Shown: positions 15,995 to 25,634 of the stretch, piece after piece
Layout: each line of letters begins with the position of its first letter
How positions within the stretch are numbered: position 1 is the stretch's first letter
The notes under the pieces: generated by a model
The model's input: only the letters and a program-made list of their open reading frames with translations
Databases searched by the model: none
Told to the model about the DNA's origin: nothing
Assembly: GCA_027484025.1 (NCBI GenBank)
Contig: JAIXTI010000081.1
Span: forward strand, 62,001-126,000
Length of the DNA: 64,000 bases
Origin: a bacterium
GTDB taxonomy: Bacteria; Gemmatimonadota; Gemmatimonadetes; Gemmatimonadales; Gemmatimonadaceae
Reading direction: 5' to 3'
Program-made: the position numbers and the translations under genes

Positions 15995-17425
15995 CTACTG
16001 GCGGCGGCGCGGTGCGCGAACGGCGCGGCCTGGCGTCACCCCGTCTACCGCGCGCCCGTTCGTGACGACGGAAACGCCGCCGACGAGCACATGGGCAATC
16101 CCCACGGGCGGGAGCGTCGGCTCACGATACGTCGACTGATCCAGTACCGTCGCGGGGTCAAAGATCGTGAGGTCGGCGTCGGCGCCAAGCGCGATGCGCC
16201 CCTTGCGGCGCATGGCTGGGACGCGCGCCTCCAGTCGTTGCGCCGGCATGAGCGTCATCTTTCGCAGCGCGTCCATCAGCGAGACCGCGTGCTGCTCGCG
16301 CACGAAGCGCCCGAGCACGCGCGAGAAGGTGCCCGTCGTACGCGGATGGCCCGTGCCGTCCTGCCAGTACGCGTCGCTCCCGATCATCACCAGCGGGCTC
16401 GCGATCGCGGCGGTCACCATGGGCTCGGTGTTCCTGAAGATCACCACGGGGCCGCCGATCGCCGTGTACTTCGCGAACCGCTCGCGGTTCATGCGTTCGC
16501 CCGTGCGCGGCCACTCGATCTCGGCCAGCACGGAGTCCGGCGCGTTGCGATACGCATCCTGGACGGTGGCCGACTGGATTTCTGTCATCCCCGCGGTGTA
16601 CGGATACGCTTCCGTCGTGACGTCGCTGCCCGCGCGCCGCGCCTCGGCAATCAGGTCAAGCATCGCCGGCGTCTCGGCGTAGCCCGCGCTGTTGATGTGG
16701 ACCACGTGAAGTGCCGCCCCAGACACGCGCGCGAGGTCGAGCGCTTCCGTCAGTCCCTTCACGCCGCCTCGGATATGTACGTGCACCGGCGTCTTCGCAC
16801 GTGCCGCGACACGGAAGACGTCGAGCAGCTCCGCATGAGACGCCGACGGCGTGTACGTGAAGCCGGCACCGACGCTCACGGCCCCCGCATCGAGTCCGGC
16901 TTGGATCCGTCGCGCGATCTCCTGCGTCTCCGCCGCCGTGGCGACGCGATACGCGCCTGGCCCGACGGGCATCACGGTGCCCGAGTCGCCGAGTACCGCC
17001 ATGCGCACCTTGATGTGGCCGATGCTCACGCCGTAGTTGATCCGCTGGCCGGGCGCACGGGCCGCGTACCACGCCGCGATATCGGCCGTGCCGAGTTCGA
17101 GCTCGAAGGACGACGTCACGCCATCGAGCGCCTGAAAGCGATACGTCTCCGCCGTCTGCCCATGCGCGTGCACATCGATGAAGCCGGGGGCCACCACGAG
17201 CCCCCTCGCCGCAATCGTGTCCCGTCCACGGATGGTACCGGTCGTGACGGCCGCGATGCGGCCCGCCCTTAGGCCGAGATTGCGGACGGCGTGCAATCCG
17301 GTGGCGGGATCCATCACCGTCCCCCCGAGGATGACGCGGTCGTAGGTGGTCGTTGATTGGGCCTGCAGTCCCATCGCCGAAAGAGCCAACGTTGCAATGG
17401 CGAACCGAATCGAGGGTGCGGACAC
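15995..17425 (-). CDS. D-aminoacylase-like amidohydrolase, exported (cassette 12)
   Basis: A 476-residue amidohydrolase with a signal peptide (FAIATLALSAMGLQAQ). Metal-ligand motifs are visible: GFIDVHAHGQ (HxH, about residues 80-90), HVHIRGG, HVVHINSAG and a late IGSDAYW. The family (N-acyl-D-amino-acid deacylase/dihydroorotase-like) hydrolyses amide bonds with one or two metal ions; the exact substrate is unknown. The GTG start at 17425 opens the signal peptide. The gene reads in cassette direction, starts 66 bp from the attC at 17491 and stops 12 bp from the next attC, so it fills a 1.6-kb cassette. Confidence 0.85.
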   Translation of the reverse strand: MSAPSIRFAIATLALSAMGLQAQSTTTYDRVILGGTVMDPATGLHAVRNLGLRAGRIAAVTTGTIRGRDTIAARGLVVAPGFIDVHAHGQTAETYRFQALDGVTSSFELELGTADIAAWYAARAPGQRINYGVSIGHIKVRMAVLGDSGTVMPVGPGAYRVATAAETQEIARRIQAGLDAGAVSVGAGFTYTPSASHAELLDVFRVAARAKTPVHVHIRGGVKGLTEALDLARVSGAALHVVHINSAGYAETPAMLDLIAEARRAGSDVTTEAYPYTAGMTEIQSATVQDAYRNAPDSVLAEIEWPRTGERMNRERFAKYTAIGGPVVIFRNTEPMVTAAIASPLVMIGSDAYWQDGTGHPRTTGTFSRVLGRFVREQHAVSLMDALRKMTLMPAQRLEARVPAMRRKGRIALGADADLTIFDPATVLDQSTYREPTLPPVGIAHVLVGGVSVVTNGRAVDGVTPGRAVRAPRRRQ

Positions 17426-17490
17426 GTTTTCTGGCTCGTCTTTCTAAAGGGGTCAAACGCACTCGCGCACGCGCGCGAGTCAGTCGGGGT

Positions 17491-17582
17491 GCCTAACGCT
17501 CGGTTTTGTTGCAGCACTCTCATGAAACTGCGCGCATGGCGCGCATACCGCAAAGCGCTGTCAACAGCTACGATCGTTATGC
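17491..17582 (-). repeat. attC site (cassette 11/12 boundary)
   Basis: Cores GCCTAAC and GTTATGC enclose arms ttttgttgcagcactctcat and gcgctgtcaacagctacgat with a cgcgcatggcgcg centre. Its right core pairs with the left core GCATAAC of the next site at 20428, as expected for the two ends of one cassette. Confidence 0.8.
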
Positions 17583-17896
17583 ACTCGCGCGACGAGACGG
17601 ACGTGTCGCCGCATCGCGCTCGACGGCGACGCGCTCGGCCAGGTAGACTTTCAAGAGTGACTGGTATGGCAGGAAACAGTTGGCGAGCAAGAGCGGGACC
17701 TTACCCGTGAAAGGCGATACATGGTTTCCAAGAAGGCCAGCGCGATGCTCCGAAGCATCTGCGGGAGCCGGGCTTCATCGTGGACCACGGGCACGGCAAA
17801 GCACGTCAGGAGCAGGAATGGGTGGAGAGCGACGTGGCGAAGTCGTTCTGGGTTGGCATCCACTCCAAGGGTCGCGGGTGCGACTATCGCGTATCG
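17583..17896. other. Non-coding part of cassette 11
   Basis: About 310 bp between the stop of the large cassette gene and its attC. Short frames on both strands have no recognisable domain; a minus-strand frame with one hydrophobic patch (17651-17863) is not convincing. It could be a remnant of a second gene in the cassette. Confidence 0.4.
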
Positions 17897-20338
17897 CTAT
17901 CGACGCGCGTGCAGTACCAACAGTCCGCACGTCGCGAGCCCGCGAAACACCGGCGGGATCTCGCGATCGTTGGCGTACCACTCCAGCGACTCGAACTGCT
18001 CGGGCGCGAACAGATTGAGATCGATCGGATCGCCGAGGCCGAAATACAGTGGACGCGAATCGAGAAACACCGCCGACGGACAGCGAAACCTGATCGCGCC
18101 GCTACGCGGCACCGCGCCGTTTAGCACCGCGCCCTGTGGCACCGCGCTCGAGACGTCGCCAGAAGGTACGGCGCCACTGCGTGCAATGGTCGGCGTGATC
18201 GCGGCCTCTCGCAGCGTGCGCAGCAGATCGCCGAGCGGCTTGCCTTCCGCGCGCTCCAACCGATCGCGTAACATGAATTGACCGGGGCCCTTTCGACGCG
18301 CCTCGAATGCGGCCCACTGAACCGCCGCGGCTGCGCTATCGTCCGCGACACCGCTGTTCGCGGCACGACCATCGGTGGAACGCGGCGCGGCGCCAAGTCG
18401 CGGCAGCGCCGTGAGCACCAGATTGAGCGTTGAATCGGCACCCGCCGCAAGCGTGATCGCGGTATCCAGCGGCGCGAACCCGACGCGCCGCACACTCAGC
18501 ACCACACGCCCGGCACTCACGCGCGGCATTCGCCAGGCACCCGAAATCTCGGTGACGGAGCGCCGCAGAAGCGAATCGATCGACACCAACGCCCCAGACA
18601 CAAGACGCTGTTGTCCGTCGCGCACCACGCCGCGCAGGGCGCCTTCACTGGCACTGCGCGGTTGTACGTCATGATGCTTCACACCGTACGGACTCGTGCC
18701 ATTGAGCTGCACGCGCACGGGCGTCGACGTCCGCGCGCCGCGCTCGGCGTACAAATCCAACGGAATGTCGGGCGGCAACCCACACAGCCGATACTGTCCG
18801 CTCGGCTCCGCCCGCGTCGAGAATCGCATCGGCATACCGGTGTACGGATCCATCCACACGGCACGAACAAACGTCGGCTGCGAATCGCTCGCACTCGTGG
18901 TGTTCACCTCCGCGGTCTCCCGCCCGAGAGAGTCCGTCGCGCGGGCGGTGACCACTCCGTGAATGAGCGACGGTACGCCCGATGTCGGGAACGTCGCCTC
19001 GCGCACGCACAGGCCGGCCAGTGACTGTCGTAGCGATGGAACGGTCAGTCGCGAGGCCGACAGCGAATCGGCCACGAGCAGACGCTTGACGCTCGCGACC
19101 CCGAGCGAATCGAGCGAACTCGTGTTGATCTGCAACGTGTGAACGCCAGGGCGCACAGCACCGATCGTAAACGCGCCCACACTATCGGTGACTGCAACGC
19201 GCCCGGACTCAAGCAGAAGGAGTTGCGCGTTGGGCACAGGCCGAGCCGTTACGGAATCGCGCAGCACACCGCTCAGCGTTGGAAACGGTTGCACGAACAC
19301 CGTGTCATCGCCGCGCCGCGCCTCGAAGACTCGCCCACCCACTTGCTCAGCGTACACGATCGCGCGGGCTTTCCGATCCGGCCGACGCGGCGAGCTATCG
19401 ACGACCGGGACGCGGATGAACCATTCGGTGACGAGCCAGGAACCGTCGCGTGCGCGCGCGAACTGCATGCGCCCACCGGCGCCGGCGTTCACGGCGGCCG
19501 CGTCGACATTGGTGTAACGGAACGACAGTTCGCGCAGTTCGGCGGTATGACGGTCTACTGCGATACGGCCGGTGATGTCGATGATCGCCCGGCGCTTGCG
19601 GCGTGGCTCGAACGCCAGCACGACCAACGACGGATCGCTGGCATCCTCGAGTCGCGCGCAATGCTCGGCCGAGAACTCGCTCGAGCCAAGGACCTCGAGA
19701 CTGGGCGCCCAGAACTGCATGGTGGTTGGTGTGAGCCAGCGCGCGTAGCCTTTGTCGCGCATCACGCGCGGTGACGGGGCGTACCACGGCGCGCTGCCGG
19801 AGTCGGCGTCCTGCACGTCAACGGTGCGCACGGTGACCGTGCCAGCGCGATCGATCCGCTGATAGCGCATAAGCAATGTCGATAGCGGCCGCGACGACGT
19901 GGTGGCATCGGTGGCGAGCAGCGCGGTCTTGGTCTGCTCCCACACCGCCGCGACCGGCGAGTCGGTTCGCGACAGCGCGACACACGCGGCCGCGCGAATG
20001 CGAATCGTATCGAGCGCGACGGCGAGACTTGAGAGTCCGATGGGGACATCGCGCACGATGCCCGTCGTCAGTACGAACGTGGGCGTGCGATGCGGCGCAA
20101 ACCCGATGCGGCGCGCGAGCACGCGAAACGTGCCGGCGCGTGGCGCGATGATGCGATAGACACCGCGCTCGTCGGAGATACTCGCGCCGGACGGGGCGTC
20201 GGTGCTGTCCAGCAACTGGACGACGACCCCGGGAATCGGCGCGCCGGCTCTGGTGACGATCCCGCGCACCGTCTGCGCGTGCGCCGCACTGCCCGCGAAG
20301 CCCGCGAGCAGTGCAAAAAGCGCGAGGACGCGCAGCAT
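17897..20338 (-). CDS. Multi-domain carboxypeptidase regulatory-like protein (cassette 11)
   Basis: An 813-residue exported protein: signal peptide (VLALFALLAGFAGSAAHAQ), an N-terminal carboxypeptidase-regulatory domain (VRGIVTRAGAPIPGVVVQLLD...GVYRIIAPRAGTFRVLARRIGF), a large middle beta-rich domain of about 250 residues (SAEHCARLEDASDPSLVVLAFEPRR), then further regulatory repeats and a C-terminal plug-like part ending LEWYANDREIPPVFRGLATCGLLVLHARR. The whole design recalls the gene at 5031-6524. It reads in cassette direction and fills a 2.9-kb cassette, unusually large. The ATG at 20338 opens the signal peptide; the longer frame upstream runs through the attC. Confidence 0.75.
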   Translation of the reverse strand: MLRVLALFALLAGFAGSAAHAQTVRGIVTRAGAPIPGVVVQLLDSTDAPSGASISDERGVYRIIAPRAGTFRVLARRIGFAPHRTPTFVLTTGIVRDVPIGLSSLAVALDTIRIRAAACVALSRTDSPVAAVWEQTKTALLATDATTSSRPLSTLLMRYQRIDRAGTVTVRTVDVQDADSGSAPWYAPSPRVMRDKGYARWLTPTTMQFWAPSLEVLGSSEFSAEHCARLEDASDPSLVVLAFEPRRKRRAIIDITGRIAVDRHTAELRELSFRYTNVDAAAVNAGAGGRMQFARARDGSWLVTEWFIRVPVVDSSPRRPDRKARAIVYAEQVGGRVFEARRGDDTVFVQPFPTLSGVLRDSVTARPVPNAQLLLLESGRVAVTDSVGAFTIGAVRPGVHTLQINTSSLDSLGVASVKRLLVADSLSASRLTVPSLRQSLAGLCVREATFPTSGVPSLIHGVVTARATDSLGRETAEVNTTSASDSQPTFVRAVWMDPYTGMPMRFSTRAEPSGQYRLCGLPPDIPLDLYAERGARTSTPVRVQLNGTSPYGVKHHDVQPRSASEGALRGVVRDGQQRLVSGALVSIDSLLRRSVTEISGAWRMPRVSAGRVVLSVRRVGFAPLDTAITLAAGADSTLNLVLTALPRLGAAPRSTDGRAANSGVADDSAAAAVQWAAFEARRKGPGQFMLRDRLERAEGKPLGDLLRTLREAAITPTIARSGAVPSGDVSSAVPQGAVLNGAVPRSGAIRFRCPSAVFLDSRPLYFGLGDPIDLNLFAPEQFESLEWYANDREIPPVFRGLATCGLLVLHARR

Positions 20339-20427
20339 AACGCCGTGATTACTTGGGCGCGCGCGTGAAGATGAGATAATCGGCGCGATCAGCGTCTTCC
20401 TCCGGTAACGGCGCCTGCCAGAATTCT

Positions 20428-20548
20428 GCATAACGCTTGCGTTGTGCCGCAGCCGCTCAGAATAGGAAGCCGTGAACGAGCGGGCGCCAGCCCGCGACGT
20501 TACACGGCGCACCGCTGAGCGGCTGACTGCACCAACGCGAGGGTAGAT
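20428..20548 (-). repeat. attC site with mutated right core
   Basis: Left core GCATAAC and arms ttgcgttgtgccgcagccgc / gctgagcggctgactgcacc are good. The right core reads GGTAGAT instead of GTTAGAT, a single change at the crossover triplet. The remaining bases still pair with ATCTAAC of the site at 21853. Confidence 0.75.
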
Positions 20549-20856
20549 GGCTACGTGGGCACTATCCCCCGGTGCCGATACCTCAGGACCGCACGACAGG
20601 TCGGTCGCGCGCGCCGCTCGGGGCAGCGAGTACTCGACTGGCGATCTTCTCGCGCTCGTTCACCCTCACGCAGCACGCCGGTCGTGGAACGTACGACTTT
20701 CCACGCTTCCCGAAAGTGGCACGATGGTGGGCGCCATGCTCTCAGTGTTCGACTAGCCCGCGGCCACTCCCGAACTCCCAGCCGCGAGCGTTATCATCGT
20801 CTGGTTGCCGCGGCGCGCTCGGGGGCGCGCGCACCCTCTCCACACCCGATCCGCCT
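20549..20856. other. Leader region of cassette 10
   Basis: About 300 bp between the attC and the plus-strand hydrolase gene. No second gene or clear promoter hexamers could be picked out. The promoter of the hydrolase should lie here, because the gene faces away from the integrase side. Confidence 0.4.
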
Positions 20857-21789
20857 ATGCACACCATCAAGCGTCTCCGGGCAGTCGCGAGTTCGACGAC
20901 CCTCGTGCTGGCGTTCGCCGCCTGCGCCAACTCGAAGGCCGACGCGGTGGACACTGTCACCGCCACGTCCGCCGCATCGCCGACGGTCACGGCCCTCGCC
21001 AGCGCCCCTGATCAATCGTTCCTGCGCGGCGATGTGCCCATCAACTACCGCGTGATCGGCGCCGGTGAGCCCGTCCTGCTGATTCATGGCTACGGTGACA
21101 ATCTGATGATGTGGAGCGGCTTTCTGGCCGACTCGTTGGCGCGTGACCATCGCGTGATCGCGATGGATACGCGCGCGTTCGGCAAGAGTGGCAAGCCTAC
21201 CGGCGCGACGAACTACGGCCTTGAGATGGTCGACGACCTCGTGGCGTTGCTGGACCACGAACACGTGGCCCAGGCGCATGTAGTGGGCTACTCCATGGGC
21301 GCCGTCTTGGGCGCGAGGCTGGCGACCGCACACCCTACGCGCGTCCGCACCGTCGCACTTCTGGCGGGTCCGGCCTTCAAGGACTCGACGGCGGCGCGCA
21401 CGCTCCTCGCGCCGTGGCTCGCCGATGCGCACACGGGCAAGCGCCTGAAGCGCTTCGTAAAGTGGATCGTACCCACGCTCCCGGACAGCATGGTGCAGAT
21501 GTACAGCGACCAGATGTACACCGACGGAGATTCCGCCGCACTGGAAGGGGTGCTGGACGCGTTTCCGGCGCTGACGCTCGACTGGAGCGCGGTCGCGCAG
21601 TCCACAGTGCCGGCAATGGTGGCGGTAGGCGTCGACGATCCGCTTCGCCCCTACTCCAAGGAGCTCGCCGCCACGTGGCCGAAGGCGCAGCACCTCGAAC
21701 TGCCATCGACGGACCACACGAACGTGTTCACCCGACCGGAGGTGCTGGTGGCGGTGCGGGCGCTCTTAGCCGCGAACCCCATTCGCTGA
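20857..21789 (+). CDS. Alpha/beta-hydrolase lipoprotein (cassette 10, reversed)
   Basis: A 310-residue alpha/beta hydrolase with a lipobox LAFAAC (Cys23). Fold marks: LLIHGYGDNLMMW oxyanion segment, nucleophile elbow GYSMG (Ser146), acid in AVGVDDPLRPYSKEL and histidine in STDHTNVF. It acts on an unknown ester or amide outside the cytoplasm. The ATG at 20857 opens the lipoprotein signal although the frame is open upstream. The gene runs opposite to the array, so it must be driven by a promoter inside the cassette. Confidence 0.85.
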   Translation: MHTIKRLRAVASSTTLVLAFAACANSKADAVDTVTATSAASPTVTALASAPDQSFLRGDVPINYRVIGAGEPVLLIHGYGDNLMMWSGFLADSLARDHRVIAMDTRAFGKSGKPTGATNYGLEMVDDLVALLDHEHVAQAHVVGYSMGAVLGARLATAHPTRVRTVALLAGPAFKDSTAARTLLAPWLADAHTGKRLKRFVKWIVPTLPDSMVQMYSDQMYTDGDSAALEGVLDAFPALTLDWSAVAQSTVPAMVAVGVDDPLRPYSKELAATWPKAQHLELPSTDHTNVFTRPEVLVAVRALLAANPIR

Positions 21790-21852
21790 CGCGTTCGGCG
21801 CTCGCGTGGGGTTGTCAATCGTGCCCGTTCATGTGAGATGACTGCTGTTGCT

Positions 21853-21965
21853 ATCTAACGCTCTCGTTCTGCTGCAGGGCCTTTCAACAAGTTGCGGCCA
21901 GCGAGCGCAGCGAGCAATAGGCCGCAATCCTTGAAGGCTCTCCCAGCAGCAACGCACGGTTAGGC
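21853..21965 (-). repeat. attC site (cassette 9/10 boundary)
   Basis: Cores ATCTAAC and GTTAGGC, arms cgttctgctgcagggccttt / ttgaaggctctcccagcagc, and a ttgcggccagcgagcgcagc centre. Read leftwards, the arm next to the right core carries an extra base 8 positions in from the core, the place of the extrahelical base in known attC hairpins. Confidence 0.9.
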
Positions 21966-22372
21966 GGTGGCCGATGCGACGACCTGCCCTCCGACCGCGG
22001 CCACGGTCACGACCGCACGACACCACCGCTATACTCGACGCTTCCGAGGGCCCGCGGTGGGCCGAGACTTCGTCGACCGGCTCAAGTGGTCGACGTGCCG
22101 AAGGTTCGCAACGGAACTGCATGCACCGCGCAGGCGTCCGTCAGGGAGAAGCTAGTCTGACTCTCGGGACGCGCATACGTCACGACACAGCTCCGAAGCG
22201 ATTCGGGCGCCCCGTCGCTCCGCTGCGCAAGTCCTGACACCCCCACCTCGCGATGGCGGCTGCGCCGACGACTGTTCGCTGGTGCTCGCGAGTAGGGGGA
22301 CTGCTACCTACATTCAGCCCAATTGGAGTGAATTGCCTATCCCGGTTCGAAGCCATGCGGATCATACCGTCC
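21966..22372. other. Leader region of cassette 9
   Basis: About 400 bp between the attC and the amidase start. No gene is recognisable. It must contain the amidase promoter if the gene is expressed, since it is transcribed against the array direction. Confidence 0.4.
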
Positions 22373-24409
22373 ATGCACAAAAGAGCGCTCATCTTCACAC
22401 TCGTAATCGCAGGCAGTGCCGACGCACACGCGCAGACTCGCGCCAGTGCGCCCGTCACCGAATCCATTATCGTCGATGCGACCATCGACCAGCTTCAGGC
22501 GTGGATGAAGTCCGGGCAGCTTTCGTCGCGCAGACTGACCGAGGTCTATCTCTCACGCATCGAGCGATACGACAAACGGGGGCCCAGAATCAACAGCCTG
22601 CTTGAGGTCAATCCAGACGCATTGGCAATTGCCGACTCGCTCGATCGTGAACGTCGAGCAAAAGGACCTCGTGGTCCGCTGCACGGCATCCCGGTCATCT
22701 TGAAGGACGCGATCGCGACGGCCGATCACATGCGCACCTCGAACGGCTCGTACTGGCTGATGGATGCCGTACCAACGACGGACGCCACCATTGTCCAGAA
22801 GCTTAGGGCCGCCGGAGCGCTCATGCTCGCGAAGGCGAACATGGACGAAATGGCCTGTTGCAACGGGGTCGCGAGCGCCCGCGGTGGCGCTGTCCGCAAT
22901 CCATACAACCTCGATCGCTTCGCAAGTGGTTCGAGCAGCGGACCCGCTGCATCCATCGCGGCGAATCTTGGAGTCTTTTCAATTGGTGGCGACACACGGT
23001 CCTCCATTCGCTTTCCAGCCTCCGTCACATCACTCGTCGGCCTGAAGCCAACGCTCGGCCTCATCAGCCGCGCAGGTGTCATCCCCGGAGATGTGCATCT
23101 CGACGTCGTCGGCCCCATTGGACGCACTGTTACCGACGTTGCGATTGCCACGGGTGTGCTCACGGGCGAAGATCCGCGTGACTACTACACACTCGGCAGC
23201 AAGGGGCAGTCGCTCACCGACTACAGACGGTTTCTACAGCGCAACGCCTTGAAAGGCGCACGCATCGGCATTGCGCGCGATGGGTTCTTCGGACTCAATG
23301 CATCCATCGATACGGTGATGGAGCGAGCGCTCGCCGCGCTCGAGCGAGAGGGCGCGATTCTCGTCGATTCCATTTCACTCAAGACGGTACCGTACGCCGG
23401 CGGCCGGCGTGAGGATGCGGCGACGCTCAACGCGGCAAGCTCGCTCGCCCTCGACCAGTACTTGGGCGCGCTGTCGCCCGAATCACCAGTGCGCTCATGG
23501 GCGCAACTCCGGGCGCTGGCACTACTCGATCCACTGCCTAGTGGTCTCGCGCCAAGGCGAATGAGCGTGGACACTGGAACAACCCCCTTTTCGGCGTTCA
23601 CGCTCGGCAGCCCACGCGTGAAGGCAGCGTGGGATCGCTTTCGCAACGAGCAGCGCGACAGCGTCATGAGGCAGATCGAGAAATATCACCTCGATGCAAT
23701 CGTGTTTCCCACAACCAGCACACTCACCGCTCTCGTTGTTCCGTCGACTAGGGTGCAAGACCGACCGTCGGCGAGCCGCGGAAAGCCCGAGATCGCGAGT
23801 AATGCAGGGCTGCCGGAAATCACGGTGCCTGCGGGGTATACGGGTGGTGGTTTTCCCGTTGGAATGTCAATTCTCGGCCCCGCGTTTTCAGAGGGCAAGC
23901 TTCTTGGCTTTGCGTACTCGTTCGAGCAAGGCACACACAGTCGGAAGCCGCCCGACCTGTCGAAAGCACCGCCGCCGGTAGACGCCTATCTGCCGCCCGT
24001 TCCCGCCAACGATTCGTTTGCCGTTCGCCTGCGTCTCGAAGGACCGTCGGGTCGCGTCACCGGGAACCTGCTTCTCGCCACGGTGGAGTTCGGTGAGCCG
24101 AGAACGAGCACGCGTGCGATTGATCGGAGCGTGTGGTTCACGTATACGGCTGAGCGCGACGGGCAGCTGATCATCGACGATGACGGATCGGCGCCGACAC
24201 GCAACGACCTCGTTGTGTATGAGGGTGGTGCGAGCCTGGACAAACTCGGTACACCGACAAGAGCGCAGCGGAGATTGAACGGCGCGTTGCAAGCAACGCT
24301 CTCCGTAAAAGCGGGTGCGATCTACGTCATCGTATTGGGCACTGACGTCTTTGGCGCGGCGGGCGGGCAGTATGTGCTCAACTGGCGGTTGGGGGATGCG
24401 AAGCCATAG
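22373..24409 (+). CDS. Exported amidase with C-terminal PPC-like domain (cassette 9, reversed)
   Basis: A 678-residue amidase-signature enzyme. After a signal peptide (ALIFTLVIAGSADAHA) the Ser-cisSer-Lys triad is readable: Lys111 in PVILKDAIA, cis-Ser in SGSSSGPAAS (about residues 185-190) and nucleophile Ser211 in GGDTRSSIRFPAS. From about residue 565 a separate beta-sandwich (FAVRLRLEGPSGRVTGNLLLATVEFGEP...VWFTYTAERDGQLIIDD) resembles the bacterial pre-peptidase C-terminal domain, usually a secretion or binding module. It hydrolyses an unknown amide. The gene stops 5 bp before the attC at 24414 and fills a 2.5-kb cassette. Confidence 0.85.
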   Translation: MHKRALIFTLVIAGSADAHAQTRASAPVTESIIVDATIDQLQAWMKSGQLSSRRLTEVYLSRIERYDKRGPRINSLLEVNPDALAIADSLDRERRAKGPRGPLHGIPVILKDAIATADHMRTSNGSYWLMDAVPTTDATIVQKLRAAGALMLAKANMDEMACCNGVASARGGAVRNPYNLDRFASGSSSGPAASIAANLGVFSIGGDTRSSIRFPASVTSLVGLKPTLGLISRAGVIPGDVHLDVVGPIGRTVTDVAIATGVLTGEDPRDYYTLGSKGQSLTDYRRFLQRNALKGARIGIARDGFFGLNASIDTVMERALAALEREGAILVDSISLKTVPYAGGRREDAATLNAASSLALDQYLGALSPESPVRSWAQLRALALLDPLPSGLAPRRMSVDTGTTPFSAFTLGSPRVKAAWDRFRNEQRDSVMRQIEKYHLDAIVFPTTSTLTALVVPSTRVQDRPSASRGKPEIASNAGLPEITVPAGYTGGGFPVGMSILGPAFSEGKLLGFAYSFEQGTHSRKPPDLSKAPPPVDAYLPPVPANDSFAVRLRLEGPSGRVTGNLLLATVEFGEPRTSTRAIDRSVWFTYTAERDGQLIIDDDGSAPTRNDLVVYEGGASLDKLGTPTRAQRRLNGALQATLSVKAGAIYVIVLGTDVFGAAGGQYVLNWRLGDAKP

Positions 24410-24413
24410 CGCC

Positions 24414-24523
24414 GCCTAACGATTGCATCCTGCAGCAGGGTCCTTCCATAGGTTGCACGCGGTGTGCGAAGCGAGCAAGCGTGCAATCCTTGAAGGCCTG
24501 TCTGCAGCAACGCGATGTTATAC
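24414..24523 (-). repeat. attC site (cassette 8/9 boundary)
   Basis: Cores GCCTAAC and GTTATAC; arms tgcatcctgcagcagggtcc / ttgaaggcctgtctgcagca around a tgcacgcggtgtgcgaagcg centre. The ten bases from the right core (TTATACCGCC) are the exact complement of those before the next left core at 25699. Confidence 0.9.
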
Positions 24524-24647
24524 CGCCCTGCCGCCATCCTACGGGCGCGATCTCAAGAGAAGTGCCCCCGGCTAGCCCAACGCGTTTAGCACATGCAAGT
24601 TCGGCGCGTGCACGCGTTTGACACCCACTCCTCCGCCTCACTTCCGA

Positions 24648-25634
24648 ATGCGCCCGATCGTACTGGCCCTCTTGATGCTGCTGTCCGCGCGTACCTCGTG
24701 GGCACAAATGGCGGCGCGCACCGCTGACACCCTCATCACCGCGGAGATTCGCCGCCAGCTTGACCTCCTGTCGGCGACGACAAGTGTCGCGGCGGTCCAT
24801 CTGGGCTCGGGGCGCACGGCAGACGTGCGCGCCGACGTACCGATGAACACCATGAGCACGATCAAGATTCCGATCATGCTGCTGGCGTACCGGGATGCCG
24901 AAGCCGGACGACTCAACTTGGATGAACGGGTCACACTGCGCGAAGAGGACATGCGCGGCGGCACTGGCCTGCTCAGGCGCCTCGTACCCGGCGCCACGGT
25001 GACGTACCGGGATCTGATCGACCACATGATCATCACCAGCGACAATACGGCGACCGAAGCGCTGATCGTCAAACTGGGGATGGACCGCATCAACGGCATG
25101 TTGCGCGAGCTCGGGTTCCGCGAGACGCGACTCGTCCAGACCATCTCGCAGTACTTCCGGAACCGACAGATCGCGCTGGCGCCTGAGCGTGCGACGTGGA
25201 GCAACGTACAGATCCTGCGCGCACCCCGCGTCGCCGGGATGACCGACGCCGAGCTCGCCGCCAAGAATTTCGCGTATGCCGCGGATACGGCCACGTGGCT
25301 CGGGCGCACGACCGCCCGCGAGATGACCTCGCTCCTCGAGGGCATCTACACCGCGAGGTACGCAAGTCGCGCCAGCAGCACAGCCATGATGAACCACCTT
25401 TTTGGCCAGGTCTATACTACGAGACTGCCGGCCACGCTGCGCTATCGTTCGGACGTGCGCATTGCACATAAGACGGGCGACTACCCACCGACCTCCGGCA
25501 GCGATGTCGGCGTGATCGTGTATCCCGGCGGCGTGTTGGTGATCAGCGTGTACACCAACGCGAACCGCGGAGACTTCGCGCAACTCGAGCTCACGATCGG
25601 ACGCATTGCGGAGTTGCTCGTCAACCGCTGGTAG
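24648..25634 (+). CDS. Class A beta-lactamase-like serine hydrolase (cassette 8, reversed)
   Basis: A 328-residue exported enzyme with signal peptide (VLALLMLLSARTSWAQ) and class A landmarks: S70-T-I-K73, S131-D-N133 and K275-T-G277. The expected omega-loop ExxLN is missing (the segment reads RETRLVQTISQYFRNRQ), so efficient beta-lactam deacylation is doubtful; a peptidase, esterase or weak lactamase role is possible. The ATG at 24648 opens the signal. It runs opposite to the array in a 1.3-kb cassette, with 124 bp of leader after the attC and about 65 bp from the stop to the next site. Confidence 0.8.
   Translation: MRPIVLALLMLLSARTSWAQMAARTADTLITAEIRRQLDLLSATTSVAAVHLGSGRTADVRADVPMNTMSTIKIPIMLLAYRDAEAGRLNLDERVTLREEDMRGGTGLLRRLVPGATVTYRDLIDHMIITSDNTATEALIVKLGMDRINGMLRELGFRETRLVQTISQYFRNRQIALAPERATWSNVQILRAPRVAGMTDAELAAKNFAYAADTATWLGRTTAREMTSLLEGIYTARYASRASSTAMMNHLFGQVYTTRLPATLRYRSDVRIAHKTGDYPPTSGSDVGVIVYPGGVLVISVYTNANRGDFAQLELTIGRIAELLVNRW

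Noticed and set aside
17651-17863. Minus-strand 70-residue frame with a hydrophobic patch
   Set aside because: No ribosome site, no recognisable domain and poor coding character.
20339-20512. N-terminal extension of the cassette 11 protein through the attC
   Set aside because: The upstream Met codons fall in attC sequence, and the signal peptide begins at 20338. The same applies to the frame upstream of 15846.
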